Source: Streptococcus respiraculi (GTDB lineage: Bacteria; Bacillota; Bacilli; Lactobacillales; Streptococcaceae). Taken from it: DNA of 64,000 nt. The notes beneath the pieces are model-generated. The model saw only the letters and a program-made list of their open reading frames with translations. It did not search any database and was not told the DNA's origin. The DNA lies in contig NZ_CP022680.1 of the NCBI RefSeq assembly GCF_003595525.1, positions 770,001 through 834,000 of the forward strand, read 5' to 3'. Below, piece by piece: positions 37,761 through 46,515 of this stretch. The first letter of the stretch is position 1. Each line of letters opens with the position of its first letter. The translations under genes and the position numbers were made by a program.

Positions 37761-38450
37761 ATGAAAAAAGTGATTGTCGGAATTACAGGAAATGAAAAGG
37801 AAATGCCACTCATGTCTGGCTTGACCTATGTTGCGGTGGCGAAGGATTTGGCTGAAGGGGTGAAAGCTGCGGGTGGTCTGCCAATTGTCATTCCAATTGG
37901 GACACCTGAAATGGCGAAAGATTATATTCAGATGATTGATAAATTAATTCTCTCAGGAGGACAGCATGTCAGTCCACAATTTTATGGTGAAGAGCAGTTA
38001 ATCAATAGTGATGATTATTTACTCGAGCGAGATCAATTTGAACTGGCCTTAATCAAAGAGGCATTGAAACAAGAAAAACCAATTTTTGCTGTTTGTCGTG
38101 GTATGCAACTGTTAAATGTTGCGCTAGGTGGTAGTTTGAAGCAAGATGTCAAACACCATTGGCAGCCACAATTAGAGGGAACATTGCATAGTTTGCAGGT
38201 AAGACCAAATAGTCGTGTGAGCCGACTCTTTGCCGAGGGGAGCCAAATCAATTCTTTTCATCATCAAAGTATCAAGGATTTGGCACCTGTGTTAAAGGTG
38301 ACGGCTCGTGATCCGCGTGATGGGACTATTGAAGCTGTAGAAGGGCGTGGGAGATTACCGATTTTAGCAGTCCAGTGGCATCCAGAATTTTTATGCAGGG
38401 ATTGTGACAGTAACCGACAGTTGTTTGACTACCTCGTTCACCGGCTGTAG
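37761..38450 (+). CDS. Gamma-glutamyl-gamma-aminobutyrate hydrolase family protein (peptidase C26)
   Basis: A 229-residue class I glutamine-amidotransferase-like hydrolase, cytoplasmic. The catalytic triad is visible: nucleophile Cys in IFAVCRGMQLLN (about 108), His and Glu in AVQWHPEFL (about 212). Members cleave gamma-glutamyl amides such as gamma-Glu-GABA or related compounds. The ATG at 37761 is preferred over 37755 because AAAGGTGG is then at a normal distance. It stands divergent from metE, sharing the AT-rich region with the MET-box. Substrate is unknown. Confidence 0.88.
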   Translation: MKKVIVGITGNEKEMPLMSGLTYVAVAKDLAEGVKAAGGLPIVIPIGTPEMAKDYIQMIDKLILSGGQHVSPQFYGEEQLINSDDYLLERDQFELALIKEALKQEKPIFAVCRGMQLLNVALGGSLKQDVKHHWQPQLEGTLHSLQVRPNSRVSRLFAEGSQINSFHHQSIKDLAPVLKVTARDPRDGTIEAVEGRGRLPILAVQWHPEFLCRDCDSNRQLFDYLVHRL

Positions 38451-38642
38451 GAGCTTGGCCATAAGAAAATAGAAAACAGAGTGAGGACAATTGAGACTGG
38501 GCAGTCAAGATTCTCCTCGCTTTTTGTATCCGCTGTCACACTTTAGAGCACATATCTAGTGGCTTTTTTCTAGCCTTAGGAGTAGACTATAGGTAAAGAG
38601 GGTTCGTGTTTCTAGCTTAACTTGATGGAAGGAGGCTGTACC

Positions 38643-38936
38643 ATGTTTGAATCTACTCTACCTCATATTAAAAAATATTATCCCCTGCTCATCATTTTAG
38701 GTTTTCTTTTCTGGATTAGTCCCTTCTTTCTTCCAGACGAGATGACTATTACAACGCAAAATCATCTTGGTTGGGGTTATGTTGTGACCTTGTTTATTTT
38801 GCCGATATTAGGTGCGCTCAGCTTTCCATTTTCTCTTTATTTCAAAGAGAAGAAGTGGATGCTACCGAGTCTAATGCTCTTACTAGCTTTTCCGATTTCA
38901 ATCTGTATTCAGATTTTTCTGCTTTTCTTCTTTTAA
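38643..38936 (+). CDS. Small membrane protein (first of a pair)
   Basis: 97 residues from the ATG at 38643, 9 bases after AAGGAGG. Three hydrophobic segments (about 13-30, 45-65, 73-97) and few charges, ending in a phenylalanine-rich tail. The gene 12 bases downstream encodes a protein of similar plan (KKxxSHLILLGFFVLIASV against IKKYYPLLIILGFLFWISP), so the two look like diverged duplicates. No family recognised. Confidence 0.65.
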   Translation: MFESTLPHIKKYYPLLIILGFLFWISPFFLPDEMTITTQNHLGWGYVVTLFILPILGALSFPFSLYFKEKKWMLPSLMLLLAFPISICIQIFLLFFF

Positions 38937-38947
38937 GGAGGCCTTTT

Positions 38948-39295
38948 ATGTTACACGCACTTTCTCAATTCAGTAAAAAACACACGTCACATCTCATCTT
39001 GCTAGGATTTTTTGTCTTGATTGCATCGGTTTTAATACTCGTTACCCCTAAAGTGGTACGAGCTCTATTTTTAGCAGTAACAGATTGGCACACGGTTACA
39101 ATCGTTTGGTTGGTTCCAATTATCGGTGTCCTTGCCCTTCTTTGTTCTCTCTATCTCAAACGCAAGAAATACCTATTTTTCAGTCCTTGCTTAATCTTTG
39201 CCCAACCGCTTTTCTATCTTCTGTGGGTTGCAAGTTTTTATCTCTTTGTTTGGGGATACGGTGTGATTCATTGGCTATATAGTTTCTTTCATTAA
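38948..39295 (+). CDS. Small membrane protein (second of a pair)
   Basis: 115 residues from the ATG at 38948, after TTAAGGAGG. Three hydrophobic segments (about 15-33, 48-70, 77-105), with the basic loop YLKRKKYLF in the same place as YFKEKKWML in the upstream protein. Cotranscribed with it. Function unknown. Confidence 0.65.
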   Translation: MLHALSQFSKKHTSHLILLGFFVLIASVLILVTPKVVRALFLAVTDWHTVTIVWLVPIIGVLALLCSLYLKRKKYLFFSPCLIFAQPLFYLLWVASFYLFVWGYGVIHWLYSFFH

Positions 39296-39393
39296 GGCGT
39301 ATAGCCTAGCCTTGCAGTTGAATGTCGTGCTAGGCAAGGAGTTGCAGGCAAAACTTGAGTTAGCTAAGGATTATGGTATACCCCTATTTTCAA

Positions 39394-39432
39394 CAAGGCT
39401 GAGACAAAAGTGTCCAGCCTTGCTTCTTTTAT
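39394..39432 (+). terminator. Terminator in the metQ upstream region
   Basis: CAAGGCTG (39394-39401) with CAGCCTTG (39415-39422), extended by GACA/TGTC in the loop, then CTTCTTTTATAG. It ends the membrane-protein pair. The rest of the 430-base gap (39296-39725) has a repeat hairpin at 39526-39552 and the MET-box. Confidence 0.75.
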
Positions 39433-39525
39433 AGTTTTAACAGTTTGAAGCTTGTAAAACGTCGAGAAATCAGCATTCTATTAGAAGAGGCTAGCGAACG
39501 TTTTTTTACTACCTTTATTTCCAGT

Positions 39526-39552
39526 CTTCAACAGTCCATTGGACTGTTGAAG
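39526..39552. repeat. CTTCAACAGTCC hairpin (copy 2 of 3)
   Basis: CTTCAACAGTCC, three bases, GGACTGTTGAAG: 12-bp perfect stem. The same hairpin lies at 34144-34170 and, with two changes, at 59945-59971, each inside family B-like sequence and each followed by CAA. Confidence 0.8.
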
Positions 39553-39592
39553 CAAGACACGTTAACGATGTAATCAATGCTAACGGATATAG

Positions 39593-39611
39593 CTATAGTT
39601 AAAAACTATAG
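39593..39611. promoter_or_regulatory. MET-box upstream of metQ
   Basis: CTATAGTT-AAA-AACTATAG, a perfect palindrome with 8-base arms, matching the TATAGTTnnnAACTATA pattern reported for methionine regulation by the LysR-type regulator MtaR/MetR of streptococci. It lies about 115 bases upstream of the metQ ATG. Confidence 0.75.
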
Positions 39612-39725
39612 AGTTTACAAAATACCCATAAAAGATTTTTAAGTGGCACATAAAAATTCTATATTGGTCAAATAGTGGCTCTTGTGATAAGCTATGTATA
39701 GTTCATTTTTAAGGAGTGTAAAATT

Positions 39726-40571
39726 ATGAAATTGAAAAAATTAGCTAGCTTAGCAGTAGTTGCTTTTGCTTCAGTTGCAGCTTTGGCAGCATGTGGTTCA
39801 GGAGCTTCAAAAGATGATAATGTTCTTCACATCGGTGTGATGAGTTTAAGCGGATCAGAAGAAGCACGTTGGGATAAGGTTCAAGAGCTTCTTGGTGATA
39901 AGGTAAAATTAGAGTTCACTCAGTTCACAGACTACTCACAACCAAATAAGGCGGTAGCTGAAAATGAAGTTGATATCAATGCCTTCCAGCACTACAACTT
40001 CTTAGAAAATTGGAACAAGGAAAATGGGGAAGACCTAGTAGCAGTTGCTGATACCTATATCTCTCCAATCCGCCTTTATTCTGGTACAGAAAAAGGAAAA
40101 AACAAATACAAGTCTGTCGATGAAATTCCAGACGGATCTGAAATTGCAGTACCAAATGACCCAACCAATGAAAGCCGTGCGCTTTACCTTCTTCAATCAG
40201 CAGGTTTGATTAAACTAGATGTATCTGGCAAAGAATTAGCAACCGTTGTTAACATCAAAGAAAATCCTAAGAAGTTGAAAGTGACAGAATTAGATGCTAG
40301 CCAAACAGCGAGCTCGCTTCCATCTGTTGCAGCTGCAGTGGTAAACAATAACTTTGTTCGTGACGCAGGACTTGACTACAAGAATGCCCTTTACAAAGAA
40401 CAAAAAGATGAAAATTCACACCAATGGTATAACTTGATTGCAGCGAAAAGCGATTGGGAAAAATCACCAAAAGCAGATGCGATCAAAGAATTGGTGAAAG
40501 CATTCCATACAGACGAAGTGAAAAAAGTCGTTGAAGAATCTTCTGACGGCATGGACGAACCAGTTTGGTAA
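39726..40571 (+). CDS. metQ: Methionine ABC transporter substrate-binding lipoprotein
   Basis: A 281-residue NlpA/MetQ-family lipoprotein that captures methionine outside the cell for MetNP. The signal peptide ends at the lipobox LAAC (Cys23). The binding-protein fold covers about 33-281, with DINAFQHYNFLENWN and IAVPNDPTNESRALYLL as family segments. A MET-box lies upstream and a terminator downstream, so it can be expressed apart from metNP, giving the usual excess of binding protein. Confidence 0.96.
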   Translation: MKLKKLASLAVVAFASVAALAACGSGASKDDNVLHIGVMSLSGSEEARWDKVQELLGDKVKLEFTQFTDYSQPNKAVAENEVDINAFQHYNFLENWNKENGEDLVAVADTYISPIRLYSGTEKGKNKYKSVDEIPDGSEIAVPNDPTNESRALYLLQSAGLIKLDVSGKELATVVNIKENPKKLKVTELDASQTASSLPSVAAAVVNNNFVRDAGLDYKNALYKEQKDENSHQWYNLIAAKSDWEKSPKADAIKELVKAFHTDEVKKVVEESSDGMDEPVW

Positions 40572-40579
40572 AAAAGACA

Positions 40580-40612
40580 AAATGCTATGGTGGATATCCT
40601 CATAGCATTTTC
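40580..40612 (+). terminator. Terminator after metQ
   Basis: AAATGCTATG (40580-40589) pairs with CATAGCATTT (40601-40610), followed by TCTGTT. Confidence 0.88.
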
Positions 40613-40844
40613 TGTTCATCATGCATACTGACATATACCTAATGCTTATTGAAATTCAAAAATAATCAACGTACTCATCATTAACAATCTTAAAACATAT
40701 AAATTGCTTACATTGACAACATTAAGATAGTGATTGGGTTAGTTTGAAAATATGGTAAGCCGAAGGTGTTTGCACATAGGCTATTGTTGATAGTAGTAGA
40801 GTATAAATAGTAGAAATTTCTATTTTTGATAGATTCTTAGGTAG

Positions 40845-40873
40845 TGCAGACGCAATATAGAGTATGATATAAT
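40845..40873 (+). promoter_or_regulatory. Promoter of the M20 peptidase-metNP unit
   Basis: Extended -10 TGATATAAT (40865-40873) with a weak -35 (TGCAGA, 40845-40850, 17-base spacer). The rest of the 346-base gap 40572-40917 is AT-rich; one palindrome AGAAATTTCT at 40813-40822 was seen and nothing else. Confidence 0.6.
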
Positions 40874-40917
40874 AGGACTAGAGAAAAGTGGTAGCTGAAC
40901 CCCGACAAGGAGAAAGA

Positions 40918-42285
40918 ATGGCAAGACAAGCAGAACAAATTAAAAAATTTGAAGCAGATGCGATTACACAGGCTTATTTTGAAAAGTTGAAGGTATTGAT
41001 TTCCAAGAAGTCGATTTTTGCGCAGCAGATTGGACTTTTGGATGTAGCGACCTATCTGAAGGAAATCTTTGAGGAAGCAGGAGCCGAGGTGGTCTTGGAT
41101 GACAGTTATGCAGCGCCATTTGTCATGGCAACTTTTACTAGTCCTTATCCAGATGCCAAGACCTTGATTTTCTACAACCACTATGATACGGTGCCTGCTG
41201 ACGGAGATCAGGTTTGGACGGATCAACCTTTTGAACTCAGTATAAGAGACGGCTATATCTATGGTCGTGGGGTGGACGATGACAAGGGGCATATCACGGC
41301 TCGTTTGTCAGCAGTACAGAAATACCTTGCTCAGCACGAGACGCTTCCAGTCAATATCATCTTTATCATGGAAGGAGCAGAAGAATCCGCTTCGGTTGAT
41401 TTGGAAAAATATCTGGAAAAATACCAGCCCCACTTGGTCGGAGCTGACTTGCTAGTGTGGGAACAGGGCTCTCGTAATGTCTTAGGGCAGTTAGAAATTT
41501 CAGGTGGCAATAAGGGAATTGTGACCTTTGATGTTACGGTGAAAAGTGCGGATTTAGATATTCATTCGTCCTACGGCGGGGTAATTGATTCGGCTAGCTG
41601 TTATTTGATGTCCGCTCTTCAGTCCATGCGAGACAGGGACGGCCGTATCCTTGTTGACGGTATTTATGAGCAGGTAGAAGAACCTAACGAACGTGAACTG
41701 GCCTTAGTGGAAGAATTTGCCCTAGCAACCAGTGAGTCAGTGACCGATATTTATGGCTTGACCCTGCCGACCTTGGTCTCAGACAGAAGAGCATTCTTGA
41801 AACGTCTTTATTTTGAGCCGTCTATGACCATTGAAGGATTTTCAACAGGCTACCTAGGAAAGGGTGTGAAGACCATTATTCCTGCTGAGGCTCGTGCGAA
41901 AATGGAAGTGCGCTTGGTGCCAGGTTTAGAGCCGCATGACATCTTGGATAAGATTCGTAAGCACCTAGTAAAACACGGTTTTGAGAAGGTAGAAGTGACT
42001 TTTACTCTTGGTGAAATGAGTTACCGTAGCGACATGTCTGCGCCAGCTATTTTGAATGTCATTGAGCTTGCAAAACGCTTGACGCCAGAAGGAGTGGCAG
42101 TGCTTCCGACCTCACCGGGGACAGGTCCTATGCACACGGTCTTTCATGCCTTGGGAGTTCCGATTGCAGGATTTGGCCTGGGAAATGCCAATAGCCGTGA
42201 CCATGCAGGCGATGAAAATGTCAGCATTGCAGACTATTACAGCCATATCGAATTAGTAGAGGAGTTAATTGCAAGTTATGCGTAA
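40918..42285 (+). CDS. M20 family metallopeptidase (dipeptidase/ArgE-DapE type)
   Basis: A 455-residue zinc peptidase. The start at 40918 follows AAGGAG; the 30 bases before it in frame are upstream of the ribosome site. Metal ligands: NHYDTVPAD (His/Asp), [16 protein letters not shown] (catalytic Glu pair) and [10 protein letters not shown]. In pneumococci a homologue sits at the same place between metQ and metN, which suggests that it frees methionine from imported peptides, but this is inference from position. Its stop overlaps metN by 8 bases. Confidence 0.9.
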   Translation: MARQAEQIKKFEADAITQAYFEKLKVLISKKSIFAQQIGLLDVATYLKEIFEEAGAEVVLDDSYAAPFVMATFTSPYPDAKTLIFYNHYDTVPADGDQVWTDQPFELSIRDGYIYGRGVDDDKGHITARLSAVQKYLAQHETLPVNIIFIMEGAEESASVDLEKYLEKYQPHLVGADLLVWEQGSRNVLGQLEISGGNKGIVTFDVTVKSADLDIHSSYGGVIDSASCYLMSALQSMRDRDGRILVDGIYEQVEEPNERELALVEEFALATSESVTDIYGLTLPTLVSDRRAFLKRLYFEPSMTIEGFSTGYLGKGVKTIIPAEARAKMEVRLVPGLEPHDILDKIRKHLVKHGFEKVEVTFTLGEMSYRSDMSAPAILNVIELAKRLTPEGVAVLPTSPGTGPMHTVFHALGVPIAGFGLGNANSRDHAGDENVSIADYYSHIELVEELIASYA

Positions 42286-43342
42286 GGAGATTATTACACT
42301 AGACAATATTGATGTGACTTTTCATCAGAAGAAACGCACCATTGAAGCGGTGAAAGATGTCACGATTCATATTGAACAAGGCGATATCTATGGGATTGTT
42401 GGCTATTCAGGTGCTGGGAAGTCAACCTTGGTGCGGGTGATTAACCTCTTGCAGGTGCCCACTGCTGGTCGCATTTGTATCAATGATGACGTCATTTTTG
42501 AGGGCAGTAAGGTGACCTTGAATGCCGCTCAATTGCGGACCAAACGCCGCGAAATCGGGATGATTTTTCAACATTTCAATCTAATGGCTCAGATGACAGC
42601 TGCCGAAAATGTAGCCTTTGCCTTGAAACATTCGGGCTTGTCTAAGGAAGAAAAAAAGGCCAAGGTAGCGAAACTCTTGGACTTGGTTGGCCTAGCAGAC
42701 CGAGCTGAGAATTACCCAGCCCAGCTTTCGGGTGGTCAAAAGCAACGTGTAGCCATTGCCCGTGCTCTTGCCAACGATCCGAAAATCTTGATTTCTGACG
42801 AGTCGACTTCTGCCCTTGATCCAAAAACCACCAAGCAGATTTTGGCCTTGTTGCAAGAACTCAACGAAAAATTGGGCTTGACTATTGTCATGATTACCCA
42901 TGAAATGCAGATTGTCAAGGATATTTGTAACCGAGTAGCTGTTATGCAGGATGGACGTTTGATTGAAGAGGGGTCTGTTTTAGAGATTTTCACGCATCCA
43001 AAAGAAGTACTGACACAAGACTTTATCAAAACAGCAACAGGAATCGATGAAGCCTTGGTGAAAATCTATCAGCAAGATATTGTCAAATACCTGCCAGAAG
43101 ACAGTCTCTTGGTTCAGTTTAAGTACGCAGGTTCTGCAACTGACACGGCGATTATCAATGATTTGTATAAGACCTACCAAGTGTCGGCCAATATCTTGTA
43201 TGGAAATATTGAGATTTTAGATCATACACCGGTTGGAGAAATGGTCTTAATTTTAACAGGTCATCAAGAACAGTTACGTGAGGCCTTGACTGCTGTGACC
43301 ACGGCTAATGTAGAGGTGATGATTTTGAAAGGAGAACTATAG
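42278..43342 (+). CDS. metN: Methionine ABC transporter ATP-binding protein
   Basis: A 354-residue ATPase that drives methionine import. Walker [10 protein letters not shown] (about 43-51), signature LSGGQKQR, Walker B ILISDEST, then a C-terminal NIL domain (about 265-350) that senses intracellular methionine and inhibits transport. The ATG at 42278 matches relatives; a TTG at 42269 is nearer to GAGGAG (42259-42264) and cannot be ruled out. It overlaps the peptidase gene and precedes metP by one base. Confidence 0.95.
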   Translation: MRKEIITLDNIDVTFHQKKRTIEAVKDVTIHIEQGDIYGIVGYSGAGKSTLVRVINLLQVPTAGRICINDDVIFEGSKVTLNAAQLRTKRREIGMIFQHFNLMAQMTAAENVAFALKHSGLSKEEKKAKVAKLLDLVGLADRAENYPAQLSGGQKQRVAIARALANDPKILISDESTSALDPKTTKQILALLQELNEKLGLTIVMITHEMQIVKDICNRVAVMQDGRLIEEGSVLEIFTHPKEVLTQDFIKTATGIDEALVKIYQQDIVKYLPEDSLLVQFKYAGSATDTAIINDLYKTYQVSANILYGNIEILDHTPVGEMVLILTGHQEQLREALTAVTTANVEVMILKGEL

Positions 43343-43343
43343 G

Positions 43344-44045
43344 ATGAATGAATTACTTTCGTGGATTCAGGCCAATTTTCCCCACATTTACAAAATGGGT
43401 TGGGGTGGACAAACGGGCTGGGGAACCGCTATTTACAGTACCTTTTATATGACCTTTGTTTCCTTTGGAATCGGTGGTGCGATGGGCTTGATTTCAGGTT
43501 TATTCCTTGTCTTGACAGGTCCGCGCGGTATTGCGGAAAATCGTGGCGTTTTTTGGATTTTGGATAAGGTGGCTTCTGTCTTACGTGGGATTCCCTTTAT
43601 CATCTTGCTTTCAGCTATCTCACCTGTTACCAGAGCGATTGTCGGAACGTCAATCGGGATGAATGCAGCCCTTGTGCCCTTGTCTTTGTCTGTCTATCCG
43701 TTCTTTGCCCGTCAGGTTCAGGTAGTTCTTTCAGAGTTGGACGGTGGGGTGATTGAGGCAGCCCAAGCGTCGGGTGCTACCTTTGGCGATTTGATTATGG
43801 TCTATTTCCGTGAAGGATTACCAGACTTGATCCGCGTGACAACTCTAACCTTGATTTCCCTTGTTGGCTATACAGCTATGGCTGGAGCAATTGGAGCAGG
43901 TGGGTTGGGACAAGTGGCTCTTTCATATGGCTATTTACGCTCAAATGATGATGTTACTTTCCTTGCGACACTTCTTATTCTGATTTTTATCTTTGTTATC
44001 CAATTTGTGGGCGATTTGATCACCCGAAAAATTAGTCATAAATAA
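43344..44045 (+). CDS. metP: Methionine ABC transporter permease
   Basis: A 233-residue MetI/MetP-type permease with about five membrane helices. The EAA loop that contacts MetN is EAAQASGATFGDLI (about 138-151). It follows metN directly and closes the unit; a terminator hairpin lies at 44183-44209. Confidence 0.95.
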   Translation: MNELLSWIQANFPHIYKMGWGGQTGWGTAIYSTFYMTFVSFGIGGAMGLISGLFLVLTGPRGIAENRGVFWILDKVASVLRGIPFIILLSAISPVTRAIVGTSIGMNAALVPLSLSVYPFFARQVQVVLSELDGGVIEAAQASGATFGDLIMVYFREGLPDLIRVTTLTLISLVGYTAMAGAIGAGGLGQVALSYGYLRSNDDVTFLATLLILIFIFVIQFVGDLITRKISHK

Positions 44046-44182
44046 GACAAAATCAAGAGTTATTGAAAGAAGTAAAAAACTTTCCTAATTTAAGTTTCGA
44101 TTTCCGATTTTCGGAAGCGGAGCGAGCCTCATCAGATACTTTTTGATGTGGTAAAAGTAGCACAAAAGAACTTTTTCAATTT

Positions 44183-44209
44183 AAAACCAAGCGCCTTGCT
44201 TGGTTTTTT
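44183..44209 (+). terminator. Terminator of metNP
   Basis: AAAACCAAGC (44183-44192), loop GCCTT, GCTTGGTTTT (44198-44207) followed by TT. Confidence 0.88.
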
Positions 44210-44245
44210 GCTATACTAGATTTAGTAAACGAATAGGAGGACGAC

Positions 44246-45082
44246 ATGAAAACATATACAATGAATAACGGGCTCACCATTCCAGCACTTGGCTTTGGAA
44301 CTTATTTGTCAAAAGATGGGGACGAAGTCTACAACGCGGTGCGTAAGGCTTTGGAAGTGGGCTACCGCCATATTGACACAGCAGCTTTTTATGGTAATGA
44401 GGAGAGTATCGGACGAGCGATTAAGGATTCGGGAATTGCTCGTGAGGAGCTCTATATTACGACTAAATTGTGGAATGATGCGCATGGATATGAGGAAGCA
44501 AAGGCTGCCTTTGCCTTGTCTATGGAAAAATTGCAGTTGGACTATCTTGACTTGTACCTGATTCACTGGCCAAATCCAGCAGGCATTCGGGACCGTTGGC
44601 AAGAAGCCAATGCTGCTGCTTGGCGGGGCATGGAAGAGTTGGTTGCAGAAGGGAAAATCCGTTCCATCGGTGTCAGCAATTTCATGGTGCGTCACATGGA
44701 TGAGCTCTTAAAAACAGCAACCATTATCCCTGCGGTCAATCAAATTCGTCTAGCACCTGGTGTTTATCAAGAGGAGATTGTCGAGTATTGCCGTGAGAAA
44801 AACATTGTCATCGAGGCTTGGAGTCCGCTCGGTCGTGGGGAACTATTTAACCATCCAACCATGCTGGCCCTCGCTGAAAAATATGGAAAAACGGTAGCTC
44901 AAGTAGCACTTGCTTGGTCATGGGCTCAAGGATTTTTACCTCTACCAAAATCAGTGACAGACAGCCGAATTGTAGAAAATCTGGATTTTGAAGACATTGC
45001 CTTGTCAGAGGAAGATATCGTAGCTATCACAGCCATTACAGGTGTGACAGGAGCCTACAATCCAGATGAAGTGAATTTCTAG
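44246..45082 (+). CDS. Aldo/keto reductase
   Basis: A 278-residue NADPH-dependent aldo/keto reductase (AKR5-like). The catalytic tetrad is visible: Asp and Tyr in YRHIDTAAFYGNE (about 41-53), Lys in ITTKLW (about 77) and His in LIHWP (about 110). The NADP-binding LPLPKSVTDSRI segment is near 235. Members reduce 2,5-diketogluconate, methylglyoxal or other carbonyls; the substrate here is unknown. Its own AGGAGG and a TATACTAG -10 (44211-44218) suggest a single-gene unit. Confidence 0.92.
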   Translation: MKTYTMNNGLTIPALGFGTYLSKDGDEVYNAVRKALEVGYRHIDTAAFYGNEESIGRAIKDSGIAREELYITTKLWNDAHGYEEAKAAFALSMEKLQLDYLDLYLIHWPNPAGIRDRWQEANAAAWRGMEELVAEGKIRSIGVSNFMVRHMDELLKTATIIPAVNQIRLAPGVYQEEIVEYCREKNIVIEAWSPLGRGELFNHPTMLALAEKYGKTVAQVALAWSWAQGFLPLPKSVTDSRIVENLDFEDIALSEEDIVAITAITGVTGAYNPDEVNF

Positions 45083-45138
45083 TATACCAACAGGAGCTTG
45101 TCTTGTTCACTCCCTAGAAATTTTTTACAGAGTATGGA

Positions 45139-45167
45139 TAGACAGCCGAAGGATTTTCTGCTATACT
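45139..45167 (+). promoter_or_regulatory. Promoter of the glyQS T-box leader
   Basis: TAGACA (45139-45144), 17-base spacer, extended -10 TGCTATACT (45159-45167). Confidence 0.75.
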
Positions 45168-45173
45168 AGCAGA

Positions 45174-45355
45174 TAAGAAAGAGGGTCGCTTGGTACAGCC
45201 TTTAGCGAGTTTGGGACAGTGAAAGCCAAACGGAAAGTCAGAGTGATTGGCGCTTTCTCAAGCATTTTTAAGAACAAAATGAAGTAATAAATTAGGGTGG
45301 AACCGCGTTTCAACGCCCCTATGGAAACATAGGAGTGTTGGCGCGTTTTTTGATT
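45174..45355 (+). promoter_or_regulatory. T-box riboswitch (glycyl-tRNA) upstream of glyQS
   Basis: A leader with stem I (AAGAAAGAGGGTCGC onwards), a plausible GGC glycine specifier in GTGATTGGCGC (45242-45252) and the diagnostic T-box AGGGTGGAACCGCG (45294-45307). The competing terminator is a long stem, CGCG at 45304 to CGCG near 45344, with CCTATG/CATAGG around a GAAA loop, followed by a T run. Uncharged tRNA(Gly) would favour antitermination and read-through into glyQS. Confidence 0.9.
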
Positions 45356-45417
45356 TTTCTGCGTGTGGCATGAAGACACCCGACATTTATCACGCTCAAA
45401 TAGAAAGAGAGAAAAGC

Positions 45418-45483
45418 ATGTCTAACAAATTAACTTTTCACCTTGCCAAAGTTGCTAACAAACCTAAAGGGTTGAGCAACTAA
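45418..45483 (+). CDS. Short decoy reading frame copying the glyQ start
   Basis: ATG at 45418 opens MSNKLTFHLAKVANKPKGLS, 21 residues, stop at 45481-45483. Its first seven codons and upstream GAAAGAGAGAAA are nearly identical to the real glyQ start at 45597. It looks like a partial tandem duplication of the glyQ ribosome site and first codons. Whether it is translated is unknown; if so it would act as a leader peptide between T-box and glyQ. Confidence 0.5.
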   Translation: MSNKLTFHLAKVANKPKGLSN

Positions 45484-45596
45484 CGGCAATCGCTATGGCG
45501 AATTGCCTAGGCTATGCACTTGTTTTCCTTTCAAAAGATGGTTGTTTTTGAAAGAAAAACGTCGCAAATGATAAGTATTAAGAAAGAGAGAAACCA

Positions 45597-46514
45597 ATGT
45601 CTAACAAATTAACCTTTCAAGAGATTATTCTGACCTTGCAACAGTTTTGGAATGAGCAGGGCTGTATGTTGATGCAGGCTTATGATACGGAAAAAGGGGC
45701 GGGAACGATGAGTCCTTACACTTTCTTGCGTGCTATTGGTCCTGAACCGTGGAATGCAGCTTATGTTGAGCCAAGTCGTCGCCCAGCAGACGGTCGTTAC
45801 GGAGAAAATCCTAACCGTCTCTACCAGCACCACCAATTCCAAGTGGTCATGAAACCAAGTCCAAGCAATATTCAAGAATTGTATTTGGAATCTTTGGAGC
45901 GCCTTGGGATCAATCCTTTGGAGCACGACATTCGCTTTGTAGAAGACAACTGGGAAAATCCGTCGACTGGTTCAGCAGGTTTGGGCTGGGAAGTCTGGCT
46001 TGACGGTATGGAAATCACCCAATTTACCTATTTTCAACAGGTTGGGGGGCTTGCAACAGCTCCTGTTACAGCCGAGGTGACTTACGGTTTGGAGCGTCTA
46101 GCTTCTTATATCCAAGAGGTGGACTCGGTCTATGACATCGAGTGGGCTGACGGGGTCAAATACGGGGAAATCTTCCTCCAACCAGAATATGAGCATTCAA
46201 AATACAGTTTTGAAATCAGCGACCAAGACTTGCTTCTAGCGAACTTTGAAAAATTTGAAGTAGAAGCAAAACGTTGTCTTGACGAGCACTTGGTGCACCC
46301 TGCCTTTGACTATGTCTTGAAATGTTCGCATACCTTTAATCTGCTCGACGCACGTGGTGCGGTTTCAGTAACCGAGCGGGCAGGCTATATCGCACGGATT
46401 AGAAACCTAGCGCGCGTGGTCGCAAAGACCTTTGTGGCAGAAAGAAAACGCCTTGGTTATCCGCTGTTGGATGAAACAACAAGAGCGCAATTATTAGCAG
46501 AGGAGGCAGAATAA
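45597..46514 (+). CDS. glyQ: Glycyl-tRNA synthetase alpha subunit
   Basis: A 305-residue catalytic subunit of the bacterial alpha2beta2 glycyl-tRNA synthetase. Class II motifs are seen in [20 protein letters not shown] and the [10 protein letters not shown] region. Gene order T-box, glyQ, glyS is standard. The start is preceded by GAAAGAGAGAAACCA, a sequence duplicated 179 bases upstream. Confidence 0.97.
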   Translation: MSNKLTFQEIILTLQQFWNEQGCMLMQAYDTEKGAGTMSPYTFLRAIGPEPWNAAYVEPSRRPADGRYGENPNRLYQHHQFQVVMKPSPSNIQELYLESLERLGINPLEHDIRFVEDNWENPSTGSAGLGWEVWLDGMEITQFTYFQQVGGLATAPVTAEVTYGLERLASYIQEVDSVYDIEWADGVKYGEIFLQPEYEHSKYSFEISDQDLLLANFEKFEVEAKRCLDEHLVHPAFDYVLKCSHTFNLLDARGAVSVTERAGYIARIRNLARVVAKTFVAERKRLGYPLLDETTRAQLLAEEAE

Positions 46515-46515
46515 G

